Source of the DNA: DASUPK01 sp963848955
GTDB lineage: Bacteria; Actinomycetota; Thermoleophilia; Solirubrobacterales; 70-9
Reading direction: 5' to 3'
NCBI GenBank assembly: GCA_963848955.1
Contig: CAWKFQ010000023.1
Coordinates: 62,001 to 126,000, forward strand
DNA: 64,000 bases
Positions 1 to 10,479 of the stretch are shown here, piece after piece (the first letter of the stretch is position 1; every line of letters starts with the position of its first letter). The notes below the pieces were generated by a model. It saw only the letters and a list, made by a program, of their open reading frames with translations. It ran no database searches and was not told the DNA's origin. The position numbers were made by a program, and so were the translations under genes.

Positions 1-848
1 AGAAGCTCGACGGTTACGTCCTGCCGGCGCTGGGCGACTACAAGCTCACCGAGCTTCGCCGCCAGGAGGTCCAGACCCTCGCGGACGAGTTGCTCACTGC
101 GGGGCTCTCGCCGTCGAGCGTCCGCAACACGATCGACCAGCTGCGTGCGATCTATCGACGGGCGATCCAGCGCGAGCAAGCCGGGGTCAACCCGACGACC
201 AATCTCGACCTCCCGTCCTCGCGGCGGAAGCCGGTCAGGATCGCGATACCGGCCGAGGCCGATGCGCTGCTCGGGGCGCTGCCCACCGGCGACCGGGCGA
301 CCTGGGCAACTGCGTTCTACGCGGGCCTGCGCCGCGGCGAGCTCCAGGCGCTCCGCTGCTCCGCGATCGACCTCGGCGCGAGCGAGATCCGCGTCGAGCG
401 TTCATGGGATCAGTACGAGGGCGAGATCGACCCGAAGTCCGACGTCGAGCTCCCGCACCGTCCCGCTGCTCGCGGTCCTGCGCGACTACTTGGACGAGCA
501 CCTGCTCGCCACCGGGCGCTCGGGTGACGACCTCGTCTTCGGTCGCACCGCCGCGCGATGCCGTTCGTGCCATCGACCCTGAGCGAGCCGTGCCGATGAT
601 GCGTGGGAGGCGGCCGGGCTCGAGCCGGATCACGCTGCACGAGTGCCGGCACACCTTCGCCTCGCTCCTGATCGACGGCGGGCGAGAACCCGAAGGCCGT
701 GCAGGAGTTCATGGGCCATTCGACAATCACCATGACCTTCGATCTCTACGGCCACCTGTTCCCCGGCAGCCGCGACGAGGCGCGGGCCAGGATGGACGCC
801 TACCTCGAGGCCGAGATGGCTCCCCATGGGACAACGGCGGGACAATGA
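1..848 (+). pseudogene. Tyrosine recombinase (phage integrase), 5' end outside window, frameshifted
   Basis: Conceptual translation across several frames gives the core-binding domain and the catalytic domain of a tyrosine recombinase. The first catalytic Arg lies in AGLRRGEL (about 331-354), the HxxR box in HECRHTF (about 640-660), and the last His and Tyr in GHSTITMTFDLYGH (about 714-755). The reading frame changes near 440, 560, 588, 621 and 681, each explained by a one- or two-base indel, so the copy is either decayed or badly sequenced. The N-terminus is cut by the window edge. It may be the remnant of an integrated element. No tRNA attachment site is visible beside it. Confidence 0.85.
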
Positions 849-1293
849 ACACCGGTCTAGGCGGCGCGATACGGCGCGAGGCGGAATCGAATCCGCTGGA
901 AATAGGCACAGTCCCGCTCTAGCAAGCGCCACCTACGAATCGGAATACGCGATGGTTCGGTGCCTCGGAAGCCTGCGCGGAAGCGGGGCTTTTTCTTTCG
1001 TCTCACCAACTCGGTGTGTACGAAGAGCCCGCCTCCGGCTGAGCCCGCGCAGGGAACCGCTGTAAAGGGGCGAAATCGTCCCGATTAAGCACCCGTTAAC
1101 CGCTCGGAACTACGGCCAATTACCCATTCCGCGGCTGGGGTCCAAGATAGGATCGCTGCGGAGCTGCAGGATGCGGCAGGAGAGGAAGCTGCTGAGATGC
1201 AGGTGAGGAGCTGCTGGAAGAAGGGACCGTCATAGGGACCCGAACGGAGGCTCGAGGCGCGCATCCGGAAAATCGCCGGCAGGCGAGGCGCCG
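849..1293. other. Intergenic region between integrase and MCE operon
   Basis: No convincing gene is present in about 445 bases. It holds one terminator-like hairpin (969-998). The region before the first MCE gene has no permease gene. TAGGAT at about 1147 could be a -10 element, but I see no good -35 at the right distance. Confidence 0.5.
969..998 (+). terminator. Rho-independent terminator-like hairpin
   Basis: AAGCC at 969-973 pairs with GGCTT at 987-991. An inner CGC/GCG pair closes a GGAA tetraloop, and a T-rich run follows to 998. It lies about 120 bases after the integrase stop. Confidence 0.5.
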
Positions 1294-2764
1294 GTGACGC
1301 CTGGGGAGGGGGCCGTCTCGACGCGGGCCACGCGCGTCAGTCGAGGGCGCGGCTTCAGCCGCACCGCCGTGATCATCGCTGTGATCCTGATCGCGGTCGC
1401 GATCGTTGTCCTGCTGCTCTCGAGCGGCGGCAACTCAAATCACTACAAGCTCGTCTTCGAGACCGGCGGCCAGCTCGTCAAGGGCAACCAGGTCCTGATC
1501 GGGGGCGCCACGGTCGGGAGCGTCGACGACGTCAAGCTGATCGACAACGGGCAGGCGCGAGGTCGACATCTCGGTCGACCGTCCCCTCCACCTGGGCACC
1601 TCCGCGATCATCCGCGCGACCTCGCTCTCGGGGATCGCCAACCGCTATGTCTCGATCCAGCCCGGTCCGGACAACGCACCCGAGCTGGGGAACGACGCGA
1701 CGATCACCCAGGTCGACACGACCGCCCCGGTCGACATCGACCAGCTCTTCAACACGCTGCGCGGCCGGGAGCGCCAGGCCCTCCGCAACATCATCCAGGG
1801 CTCCGCCACGGTCTACGCCGGCAAGGGCCCCGAGGCCAACCGGACCTACAAGTACCTGAGCCCGTCGCTGGTCGCCACGGACCGCCTGCTCCAGGAGCTC
1901 GACCGCGACCAGGGCAACCTGACGAACTTCATCGTCAGCGGAGCCGACGTGGTCTCCGCGGTGGCCGAGCGCCGGGCCGACCTCTCGGCCCTCACCCAGA
2001 ACGCCAATGAGGCCCTCGGCGCGATCGCGGCGCAGAACCGCTCCTTCGACCAGGCGCTCGTGGCGCTGCCGCCCGCCCTCCGCCAGGCGAACACCACCTT
2101 CCACAACCTTCGCCCGGCTCTCGATGACCTCGACGTGCTGGTCAACGCCACGAAGCCCGCGACGAAGACCCTGCCGAGATTCCTCCGCGATCTGAAGCCG
2201 GTCACGGCCAGGTCGGTCCCCGTCTTCCGCGATCTCGACCGCGCGGTCAACCTGAAGGGCAAGCAGAACGACCTCGCCGACGCGACGGGCTTCTTCCCGC
2301 CGCTCCAGAAGCGTGCGGCCGAGGCGATCCCGATCACCGTGCAGGCGATGCAGGTCTCCCAGGACAACCTGCAATTCCTGCGTCCCTACGTACCCGACCT
2401 GCTGGCCGGCGTCGCGCACCTAAACCAGGTCGCGGGCTACTACGACGCGGACGCCCACTACCTGCGCGTGGCGCCCTTCGGCTTCGGCACCTTCTCGGCC
2501 AACTCGCCGGCCGGCTGCAAGGGGGTGTCGGGGAGCACCTGCACCCTGCTGCCGCAGAACGCCGCGGACGTCTTCAACGACTATCCGGCCGGCCCCACCC
2601 GCGGCATCTTCCTCCGTTGTCCGGGCGGCTCTTCCACGCCGATCCCCGGCAGCAACCCGTTCTTCGCCCCCGCGTTCCCCGGACCGCCGGTCGGCGCTCC
2701 CACCGGCACTCCGCCGGCGCCGCCCTCCTCGTGTGATTCCACCGACGTGGTGCCAGGGCCATGA
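1294..2764 (+). CDS. MCE (MlaD-family) protein 1
   Basis: First of six consecutive MCE proteins, which in actinobacteria form the periplasm-spanning part of lipid import systems. After a short basic N-terminus there is one membrane helix (TAVIIAVILIAVAIVVLLL, about residues 25-43). The MCE domain follows (YKLVFETGGQLVKGNQVLIGG), then a long helical region and a Pro/Gly-rich tail ending in VVPGP. A single extra base near 1557 (in GGCGCGAGG) breaks the frame; without it the protein is about 489 residues. The start is uncertain: GTG at 1294 is used because the helix follows closely. The stop overlaps the next ATG by four bases. Confidence 0.85.
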
Positions 2765-4347
2765 GGCGAATCGCCCTCATAGCCGTCGGCCTGCTGCTCG
2801 CCGCGATGCTGATCGCGCTGCCCGCAATCGGCTCCGACGGCACGAGCGGCGACTACAAGGTCAGGGGCATCTTCGACAACGGCTCCTTCGTCGTGAACGG
2901 CGAGGAGGTCCGGGTCGCCGGCGCAACCGTGGGCACGGTCGAGTCGGTGGATGTCACCGGCAACGACGAGATCGCGAGCGACGAGGGCGGGCCGCACGCC
3001 GTGCCGGGCAAGGCGGTCGTGGTCATGAAGATCACCGACTCCGGCTTCAAGGACTTCCGCATCGACGCCAGCTGCCTGATCCGCCCGCAGTCCCTGATCG
3101 GCGAGAAGTACGTCGACTGCACGCCCACGCAGCCGCGCGCGCCGGGCACGCCGCCCGCCGCCCCGCTCCAGCAGATCGGCGACGACCAGCCGGGATCGGG
3201 CCAGTACCTGCTGCCGCTCGAGAACAACGGCAAGACCGTCGACCTCGATCTGATCCAGAACATCCAGCGGCTGCCCTACCGCGACCGCTTCCGGATCATC
3301 CTCAACGACCTCGGCGCCGGCCTCGCGGGCCGCGGCCAGGACCTCGGCGAGGTCATCGATCGCGCGAACCCGGCGCTCCGGCAGACCGATCGGGTGCTCG
3401 CGATCCTCGCCCAGCAGAACCAGGAGCTCGCCAGCCTGGCGAGCAACGGCGACCGGGTGCTGGAGCCGCTGGCCCGCAACCGCACGCACGTCACCGGCTT
3501 CTTCCGCAATGCCGCGATCTCGGGCCAGGCGACCGCCGAGCGCAGCGCCGCGCTCGAGGAGGGCCTGCAAAAGTTCCCGGCCACCCTGCGGCAGGTCCGC
3601 CTGACAATGACGAAGCTGAAGGGCTTCGCGGATCAGGGCACGCCGCTCTTCACGGACCTGAACCGGGCGGCGCCGGGCCTCAGCAAGGCGACGGTGAACC
3701 TGCCGAAGTTCGCCAGGTTGACGATCCCGGCGCTCACGACCCTCGGTGACGCCGGGCAGACGGCCGGCCCGAAGCTCGCCGCCTCGGACGGGCTACTCAC
3801 CGACCTGGCGGCGACTGCCAGTTCCGCCCAGCCCGTGGGCATCAACTTCGGCTCGCTGCTGGACACGTTCGAGCGCACGCAGGGCTTCCAGAACCTCATG
3901 AACTTCATCTACAACACGAGCGGCTCCCTCAACGGGTTCGACCAGTTCGGCCACTACCAGCGCTCGAACCTCCAGCTCTCGACCTGCGTCGAGCTCGTGG
4001 CCACGCCCGCCGGCGGCTGCGAGGCCTTCTGGCAGCCGTCCTCGAGCGGCTCGCCGACGACCGAGAAGAAGAAGACGAAGAAGGCGAGCAAGACGCGCGC
4101 GGCCGAGGCGAAGATCCGGTCCGCCTCGCCGCTGCCCCACATCGACGTCCCGAACCTCCAGGACCTGCTGCCGCAGCCGCCCCCCGATCAGGGCGAGTCC
4201 CCCGAGACGCCCGGCCCCTCCGATGGCGGCTCGGGCACCACGACCACCACACCGGATGACGCGACCGGGCAGCAGCCGGGCAACCAGGCGGTCTCGATGC
4301 GAGAGGCCTCGATGTTCCTCCAGTTCCTCCTCGGAGGCGGGGCATGA
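2761..4347 (+). CDS. MCE (MlaD-family) protein 2
   Basis: Intact 528-residue MCE protein. It has an N-terminal membrane helix (residues 4-25), an MCE domain at about 33-130 (YKVRGIFDNGSFVVNGEEVRVAGATVG), and a long alpha-helical segment of heptad-like character to about 400. The C-terminal part holds a lysine-rich stretch (TEKKKTKKASKTRAAEAK) and a Thr/Pro-rich tail. The start ATG overlaps the previous stop and the stop overlaps the next start, so translation is probably coupled through the operon. The lipid substrate cannot be read from the sequence. Confidence 0.9.
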   Translation: MRRIALIAVGLLLAAMLIALPAIGSDGTSGDYKVRGIFDNGSFVVNGEEVRVAGATVGTVESVDVTGNDEIASDEGGPHAVPGKAVVVMKITDSGFKDFRIDASCLIRPQSLIGEKYVDCTPTQPRAPGTPPAAPLQQIGDDQPGSGQYLLPLENNGKTVDLDLIQNIQRLPYRDRFRIILNDLGAGLAGRGQDLGEVIDRANPALRQTDRVLAILAQQNQELASLASNGDRVLEPLARNRTHVTGFFRNAAISGQATAERSAALEEGLQKFPATLRQVRLTMTKLKGFADQGTPLFTDLNRAAPGLSKATVNLPKFARLTIPALTTLGDAGQTAGPKLAASDGLLTDLAATASSAQPVGINFGSLLDTFERTQGFQNLMNFIYNTSGSLNGFDQFGHYQRSNLQLSTCVELVATPAGGCEAFWQPSSSGSPTTEKKKTKKASKTRAAEAKIRSASPLPHIDVPNLQDLLPQPPPDQGESPETPGPSDGGSGTTTTTPDDATGQQPGNQAVSMREASMFLQFLLGGGA

Positions 4348-5831
4348 GGGGCGGGCGCGTGGGCAGTCTCGCGGCCAGCCCGACCCTGGTCGGCGCGGTC
4401 ACGGTGCTCGTCGTGACGGTCGCGGTCTTCCTCGCCTATCAGGCGAACAGCGGCCTCCCCTTCGTGCCGACCTACCAGCTCTCCGCGCAGCTCCCGGACG
4501 CCAACAGCATGGTCAAGGGCAATGACGTGCGCATCGGCGGCCAGCGCGTCGGCCAGATCACCGCGATCACTCCCGAGAACGTCACGGACGCTCCCTGTCC
4601 GTTCGACCCGACCCGCCAGTGCACCGGCCAGGTCGCCAAGGTCGACATGGACCTCAACAAGGACCTGGAACAGCTCCCCGAGGACTCGACGATCGTCGTC
4701 CGCTCCAAGTCAGCGCTCGGCCTGAAGTACCTCCAGATCAATCGCGGTGACTCGAGCCAGGGCTTCAAGGCCGGCTCCACGATGCCGCTCAGTGCGGCCC
4801 GTCCCGAGCCGGTCGAGATCGACCAGGTCTTCAACATGTTCGACAGCCCGACGCGGACGGCGATCCAGGCCAACCTGCTCGAGTTCGGCAATGCCCTGGC
4901 CGGCCGCGGGGTCGACCTGAACGCGGCGATCGGCCAGCTCAAGCCTCTTGTCGAGCTCCTCACTCCGGTGATGCGGAACCTCGCGGACCCGAAGACCGGT
5001 CTCTCCAACTTCGTCTCCTCGCTGTCGGCCACCGCGGCGGAGGTCGCGCCGGTCGCCGAGATCCAGGGCCAGCTCTTCGCGGACCTGGACACCACCTTCG
5101 CGGCGCTTGCCCGCGTCTCGCGCCCCTTCATCCAGGAGTCGATCTCGAAGTCGCCGGCAGCGGAGGACACGGCAATCGCGACGCTGCCGACGATCCGGCC
5201 CTTCCTCACCAACACGGGCAAGCTCTTCAGCGAGCTGCAGCCGGGCATCCACGCGATCGCCCCGGTGCAGAAGGTGGTCGGCCAGAGCATCGTGGAGGGC
5301 GTCAAGGCGCTGCCGTTCGCACCGGCCCTAAACGCACAGCTCGACCCGACGGCGCAGTCTTTGCTGAACCTCAGCAGCAACGCCAGCGCGCGCAGCGGCA
5401 TCCAGCACCTGACCGAGTTCAACAACGCGGCCGGGCCGGCGCTCCGCTTCATCACGCCAGCCCAGTCCGTCTGCAACTACGCGACGTTGGTCTTCCGGAA
5501 CGCCGCGGACCTGGCGAGCTACAACGACGGGGTCGCCAACGGGCAGCGGTTCATCGTGCTCCAGCCGCCGCTCGCGCAGGGAAGTGGGATCGGTCCCGCC
5601 GCCGCCCCCGCCAACGGGCAGGGCGGTTTCCCCGTGAACTTCCTGCACTACAACCCCTACCCGAACACCGCGTCCCCGGGGCAGACGCGTGAGTGCGAGG
5701 CGGGCAACGAGGGCTTCCCCGGCGGCGTGACGATCGGGAACGTCCCGGGCAACCAGGGGATCAATACGGCCGGCCAGATCCTCCAGCAGATCCAGAAGAG
5801 CGCGAAGAAGAAGAAGAAGGGGAAGAAGTGA
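4344..5831 (+). CDS. MCE (MlaD-family) protein 3
   Basis: Intact, 495 residues. A membrane helix (residues 13-31) is followed by the MCE domain (YQLSAQLPDANSMVKGNDVRIGG, about 40-140) and a long helical domain. The last residues are strongly basic (QKSAKKKKKGKK), as in several other exported proteins of this window. It overlaps its neighbours by four bases on both sides. Confidence 0.9.
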   Translation: MRGGRVGSLAASPTLVGAVTVLVVTVAVFLAYQANSGLPFVPTYQLSAQLPDANSMVKGNDVRIGGQRVGQITAITPENVTDAPCPFDPTRQCTGQVAKVDMDLNKDLEQLPEDSTIVVRSKSALGLKYLQINRGDSSQGFKAGSTMPLSAARPEPVEIDQVFNMFDSPTRTAIQANLLEFGNALAGRGVDLNAAIGQLKPLVELLTPVMRNLADPKTGLSNFVSSLSATAAEVAPVAEIQGQLFADLDTTFAALARVSRPFIQESISKSPAAEDTAIATLPTIRPFLTNTGKLFSELQPGIHAIAPVQKVVGQSIVEGVKALPFAPALNAQLDPTAQSLLNLSSNASARSGIQHLTEFNNAAGPALRFITPAQSVCNYATLVFRNAADLASYNDGVANGQRFIVLQPPLAQGSGIGPAAAPANGQGGFPVNFLHYNPYPNTASPGQTRECEAGNEGFPGGVTIGNVPGNQGINTAGQILQQIQKSAKKKKKGKK

Positions 5832-7405
5832 CGCCCCCCGCGCCAAAGGTGCCCCAGCGGAAGGATTACGACGAGCGGATCTACCGCAAGGGCCATCCGC
5901 CGCACCGAACGCGCAACGCCCTGATCCTGATCGCGCTCGTGATCGCCGGGACCTACCTGGCCTGGACGAAGTCGATCCCGTTCCAGTCGCACTTCGAGCT
6001 CAAGGCGGTCTTCCAGAACGCGGCCAACATCCGCAAGGACTCGCCTGTCCGGATCGCGGGGGTCAACGTCGGCAAGGTCGAAAGCGTGGAGAGCGTCTGC
6101 CAGAACGGCCAGACCGACACCTGCGCGAGCAACTACTCCGAGGTCACCTTCACCGTCGACGACAACGGCCTGCCGATCCACAGCGACGCGCAACTCGAGA
6201 TCCGGCCGCGCATCTTCCTCGAGGGCAACTTCTTCCTGGACGTCAGCCCGGGTAGCCCGAGCGCGCACTCCCTCTCCGACGGCGACACGATTCCTGTCAC
6301 CCAGACCTCGACGGCGGTCCAGCTCGATCAGATCCTCACCTCGCTCCAGGCGCCCGACCGCGCGAACCTGCAGAAGCTGCTCGAGGGCTACGGCCAGTCC
6401 CTGAACCACAAGCCGACGGCCGCCGACGACGCGACACAGGACCCCGAGGTCCAGGGGCTGACCGCGGCCCAGGCGATCAACAAGTCCTTCTTCTACGGGC
6501 AGACGGCCGCAAAGGACTCGGCGATCGTCAACGAAGCGCTCCTCGGAACCACGCAGCACGATCTCTCCGGCCTGATCGCCGGGCAGGCCCGGATCTTCGA
6601 CGCACTGACCGGCCACGAGGCGCAGCTCCAGGGCCTGGTCAGCAACTTCAACACCGTCGCAGGGGCGCTCGCCAGCGAAAAGGAGAACCTCGAGCGCACG
6701 ATCAAGCTGCTCGCGCCCACGCTGAAGATCGCCGAGCCGTCGCTCCGCCACACGAACTCGACGCTCCCGTTCCTGCGGGCCTTCGCCCGTGACCTCACCC
6801 CGGGCGTTCGCGAGCTGCCCGCGACGATCGCGGCCTCCCAGCCGTGGCTCGACCAGACCGCCGCGCTGCTGCAGCCGAGCGAGCTCGGCTTCGTCGCGCA
6901 CCAGCTGCGCCTGGCCGGCCCCGGCGCCGGCAAGTCCGCGGCCGACGGGCGCGGGCTGTTCGAGCAGATCGGGCTGACGAGCGGCTGCGTCGCGAATGTC
7001 CTTGACCCGGCCGGCGACGTGGTGCTCGACGACTCGGGGACGGGCTACAACTTCACCACGGGCGTGCCGAACTTCAAGGAGTTCGGCTACGCGGTCGCCA
7101 ACCTCGCAGGCGAGAGCGGCTTCTTCGACGGCAACGGCCCGGTTCTGCGGTTCTTCTCGGCCGGCGGCGCGGTGCCGTCCGGGGGCCCCGTCCCGAACCT
7201 CCGCGCCTCCGTCCCGGGCGGCGGCGCATCGAACGATGCCCTGTGGGCGGGCACCGCTGTACCGGGCGGAAACATCGGCACTCGCCCGGTCGCGTCCGGC
7301 ACGCCGCCGTTCAGGACCGACGTCGCCTGCCAGAGCAACCCGATCCCCGACCTCAACGGGCCCGCTGCGGCGCAGGGCCCGGCGAACCCCTCCAACTTCC
7401 CATGA
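5828..7405 (+). CDS. MCE (MlaD-family) protein 4
   Basis: Intact, 525 residues from GTG 5828, which overlaps the preceding stop (GTGA). A charged cytoplasmic N-terminus of about 35 residues precedes a membrane helix (NALILIALVIAGTYLAW). The MCE domain follows (FELKAVFQNAANIRKDSPVRIAG), then a helical region and a Gly/Pro-rich tail. The GTG start is favoured because upstream residues in the same frame belong to MCE protein 3 read in another frame. Confidence 0.9.
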   Translation: MTPPAPKVPQRKDYDERIYRKGHPPHRTRNALILIALVIAGTYLAWTKSIPFQSHFELKAVFQNAANIRKDSPVRIAGVNVGKVESVESVCQNGQTDTCASNYSEVTFTVDDNGLPIHSDAQLEIRPRIFLEGNFFLDVSPGSPSAHSLSDGDTIPVTQTSTAVQLDQILTSLQAPDRANLQKLLEGYGQSLNHKPTAADDATQDPEVQGLTAAQAINKSFFYGQTAAKDSAIVNEALLGTTQHDLSGLIAGQARIFDALTGHEAQLQGLVSNFNTVAGALASEKENLERTIKLLAPTLKIAEPSLRHTNSTLPFLRAFARDLTPGVRELPATIAASQPWLDQTAALLQPSELGFVAHQLRLAGPGAGKSAADGRGLFEQIGLTSGCVANVLDPAGDVVLDDSGTGYNFTTGVPNFKEFGYAVANLAGESGFFDGNGPVLRFFSAGGAVPSGGPVPNLRASVPGGGASNDALWAGTAVPGGNIGTRPVASGTPPFRTDVACQSNPIPDLNGPAAAQGPANPSNFP

Positions 7406-8747
7406 GACGAGCGCTGAGAGCACATCTCCGCGACGTCCTGGCGATCATCGCCCTGCTCGCCGCCGCCCTCTTCGCGACGACGGTGATCCTGATCAACCAG
7501 CGCACCAGCCTGCCGAGCTGGGTCCCGCTGATCGGCACAGACCGGTTCGCGCTCGAGGCCGAGTTCTCGACGGCCCAGGCCGTGATCCCCGGTCAGGGCC
7601 AGTCCGTCGACATCGCCGGCATCAAGGTGGGCGAGATCAGCGGCGTCAAGCTCACAGAACGGCCACGCCGTGGTCGGCATGGACGTCGACAACAAGTACG
7701 CGCCGCTGATCCACGAGGACTCCTCGCTCCTGCTCCGTCCGAAGACCGGGCTCAACGACATGGTCGTCGAGGTCGATCCGGGCACCCAGTCGAGCCCGCA
7801 GGTGAAGGAGAACTCGACGATCCCGCTCGCCTCGACCCAGCCGCAGGTCAATCCGGACGAGTTCCTCGCCTCGCTCGACGCCGACACCCAGCAGTTCCTC
7901 AAGCTCCTGCTGGCGAACGGCGCGGAGGCCCTCGACCCCGAGCAGGGCCGCGACGTGAAGCTCTCCAACGCGCTCCGCCGGCTGGACCCCTTCGCCCGGG
8001 ACATCGCCCGCATCAGCGGCGCGCTCGCCACCCGCCGGCAGAACATCGCCAACTCGATCCACAACTTCCAGCTGCTCTCCACCGAGCTCGGCAACAAGGA
8101 CCAGGATCTGACCAACTTCGTGGACGCCTCCGACGCCGTGCTCGCCTCGTTCGCCAGGCAGGAGGCCTCGATCCGAAGCGCCCTCAGGGAGCTGCCCGGC
8201 ACGCTGAAGGAGACGCCAGGGCGCGCTGACCAGCGCCAACGACCTCGCGCTGCAGTCCGGGCCGGCTCTCAAGAAGAGCCTGCCGGGTGCGAGGGCGACC
8301 GCCCCGGCGCTACGCGCCCTGCGGCCGCTCTTCCGGCAGACGGCAGGGCCGATCCAGAACCAGATCCGACCCTTCACCGTCCAGGTGAAGAGCCCGGTGC
8401 AGCACGTGGCCCAGATCTCCCAGGGCCTCGGCGTGGCGACCCCCGGACTCAAGCTCGGATTCACCAGCCTCAACGACGGGCTCAACGCGCTGGCCTTCAA
8501 CCCGCCCGGGGACCAGGAGGGCTTCCTCTTCTACGTCCCGTGGCTGAACCACAACCTGGTCACGAACTACACGCTCCAGGACGCCTACGGCCCGATCCGT
8601 CGCGGTCTGGTCCAGGAGAGCTGCGGTACCGCCCAGACCGCCGAGGTATCCCTGTCGAACGAGCCCTACCTGCGGATGCTCTACCAGCTCGCGGGCCAGT
8701 TCCGGGCGACCAGCATCCCCAACTGCGGTGGGGGGGTAACGCCGTGA
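7402..8747 (+). CDS. MCE (MlaD-family) protein 5, frameshifted
   Basis: About 447 residues once two one-base insertions (near 7662 and 8218) are removed. It starts with MRRALRAH and a membrane helix (VLAIIALLAAALFATTVIL). The MCE domain runs through FALEAEFSTAQAVIPGQGQSVDIAG and, after the shift, VVGMDVDNKYAPLIHEDSSLLLRPKTG. The helical domain continues to the stop. ATG 7402 overlaps the previous stop. No lipobox is seen, although one member of mycobacterial mce operons is usually a lipoprotein. Confidence 0.85.
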
Positions 8748-10319
8748 GGACGCGCGGGCCGACAGCCGGACAGATCGCCGTCGCGGTCGCCTTCGCGTTC
8801 TCGTGCTTCGGCCTGCTGCTCTTCCTCTGGTCGACCTTCGGCGGCCCGATTCCACTGAAGCCCGAGGGCTACCGGGTCAAGGTGCCATTCGACGAGGCCA
8901 CCCAGCTCGCGGTCGAGTCCGACGTGCGGATCTCCAACGTCTCCGTCGGCAAGGTGAAGTCGATCGAGCCTGGCGAACTCGGGCCCGAACCGGGACCTGG
9001 CGGTCGCCACGATCGAGGTCGACAGCCGCTACGCCCCGATCCCCGCCGACACCCGGGCGATGCTGCGCGCAGAAGACGCTCCTCGGCGAGACCTACGTCG
9101 AGCTCACGCAGGGTGACCGCGACGGACCGAAGCTGGCGGAGGACGGCACCCTGCCCAGGGCGCAGGTGCAGCCCTCGGTGCAGCTCGACGAGATCTTCCG
9201 CACCTTCGACGCCAGAACCAGGGCGGCGTTCCAGACCTGGATGGAGGAGCTCGCCGTCGCGAGTGCCGGCCGCGGCGCCGACCTCTCCGCCGCGCATCGC
9301 CAATCTCGAGCCGTTCGCCCAGGACGCCAACAAGGTGCTTCGCGTGCTCGACACCCAGCAGGGTGCCGTCCAGCAGCTGGTCCGCAACACCGGCGAGGTC
9401 TTCGGTGCGCTCAGCGAGCGCCAGGGCCAGCTCCAGGGCCTGATCCGGAACTCGGGCACCGTCTTCCACACCACGGCGCGTGCGGAACCAGGACCTGGAG
9501 GCGACCTTCCGCGCACTGCCCACGTTCCTCGACGAGTCGCGGCTGACCCTCAGCCGCCTGAGCAGCTTCTCGCAAAACGCCAACCCGGTGATCACCCAGC
9601 TCCATCCCTCGGCCAGGCTGCTGAGCGCGAACCTGAAGAACGTGGCGAAGGTGGCCCCGAGCTTCAAGGACTTCTTCGTCGGCCTCCGCAAGCTCGCCAA
9701 GCGCTCCGTGACCGGCCTGCCCGCGCTCAGGGCGCTGCTCGACAACGACCTTCCGCCCCTGCTCAACGAGGTGACGCCGTTCTCGCAGCAGCTCACGCCG
9801 ATCGTTCAGGGGATCGGGCGCTACCAGAGCGACGTGACCGGCTTCCTCGGCAACGTCGCCTCGTCACTGAACGCAACGGGCACGATCGAGACGGGCGCCA
9901 ACATCCACTACATCCGCAGCGCGGCGCCCCTCTACCCGGAGGGGCTTGCCGCCTTCACGCAGCACCGGTTGACCTACTCGCGGACGAACCCGTACCCGGC
10001 CCCGAACAGCGCGCTGAAGGTCGCCGGCGGGCTCGACAGCTTCGACACGAGGCCGTGCTCGCCGGCCTTCGGCGTCTTCGCAGCCCTAGACCCCAACGAC
10101 AGCGTCTATACCGCCGATCCACTGTTCTCGAACCGCGCCACCTTCGATACGCCTCAGGACATCCTCAACCTGATCAAGCAGTTCCCGTTCGCGGGACAGG
10201 CCGACACCTCGGGCTCCTTCCCGGCGCCGGCGTGCAACGCGGCACCGCCGCAGCCATCGATCGGCCAGTCGGGGGCCGACTCGGCCAGCCAGTACACGCA
10301 TATCTACGCCAACCCGTAG
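8744..10319 (+). CDS. MCE (MlaD-family) protein 6, frameshifted
   Basis: Last gene of the MCE operon, about 523 residues after correcting four single-base insertions (near 8985, 9070, 9292 and 9478). It has an N-terminal membrane helix (IAVAVAFAFSCFGLLLFLW) and an MCE domain (YRVKVPFDEATQLAVESDVRISN). The long helical region follows (LDEIFRTFDARTRAAFQTWM onward), and the C-terminus is rich in Ser/Pro. GTG 8744 overlaps the upstream stop. All six genes overlap by four bases, so one transcript is very likely. Confidence 0.85.
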
Positions 10320-10358
10320 ACCGATACCCAGTTTTCCCCGACTGGGATTTAGGGGAAG

Positions 10359-10384
10359 AACGGCACAACTACGCCGTTTTCCCT
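10359..10384 (+). terminator. Terminator-like hairpin after the MCE operon
   Basis: AACGGC (10359-10364) pairs with GCCGTT (10373-10378) and is followed by TTTCCC. A second weaker hairpin, CCCAGT/ACTGGG, lies at 10327-10346. Both are between the last MCE stop and the next gene. Confidence 0.45.
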
Positions 10385-10479
10385 GTGTTAGGTTCAGCGA
10401 AGAAGGCAATTTCAAGGGCTGGCGGACCGTGTGGTTCCGGGTGCCGTCAGGGAACTTGCCCAACGGAAAAAGGAGTGGT

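Noticed and set aside
884..900. Minus-strand GGATTCGATTCC near the integrase, a possible tRNA end or attachment site
   Set aside because: The stem does not pair correctly around a 7-base loop and no other tRNA parts are present.
5657..7423. Long minus-strand reading frame opposite MCE protein 4
   Set aside because: Same reason: a compositional shadow of the MCE gene without motifs or ribosome site.
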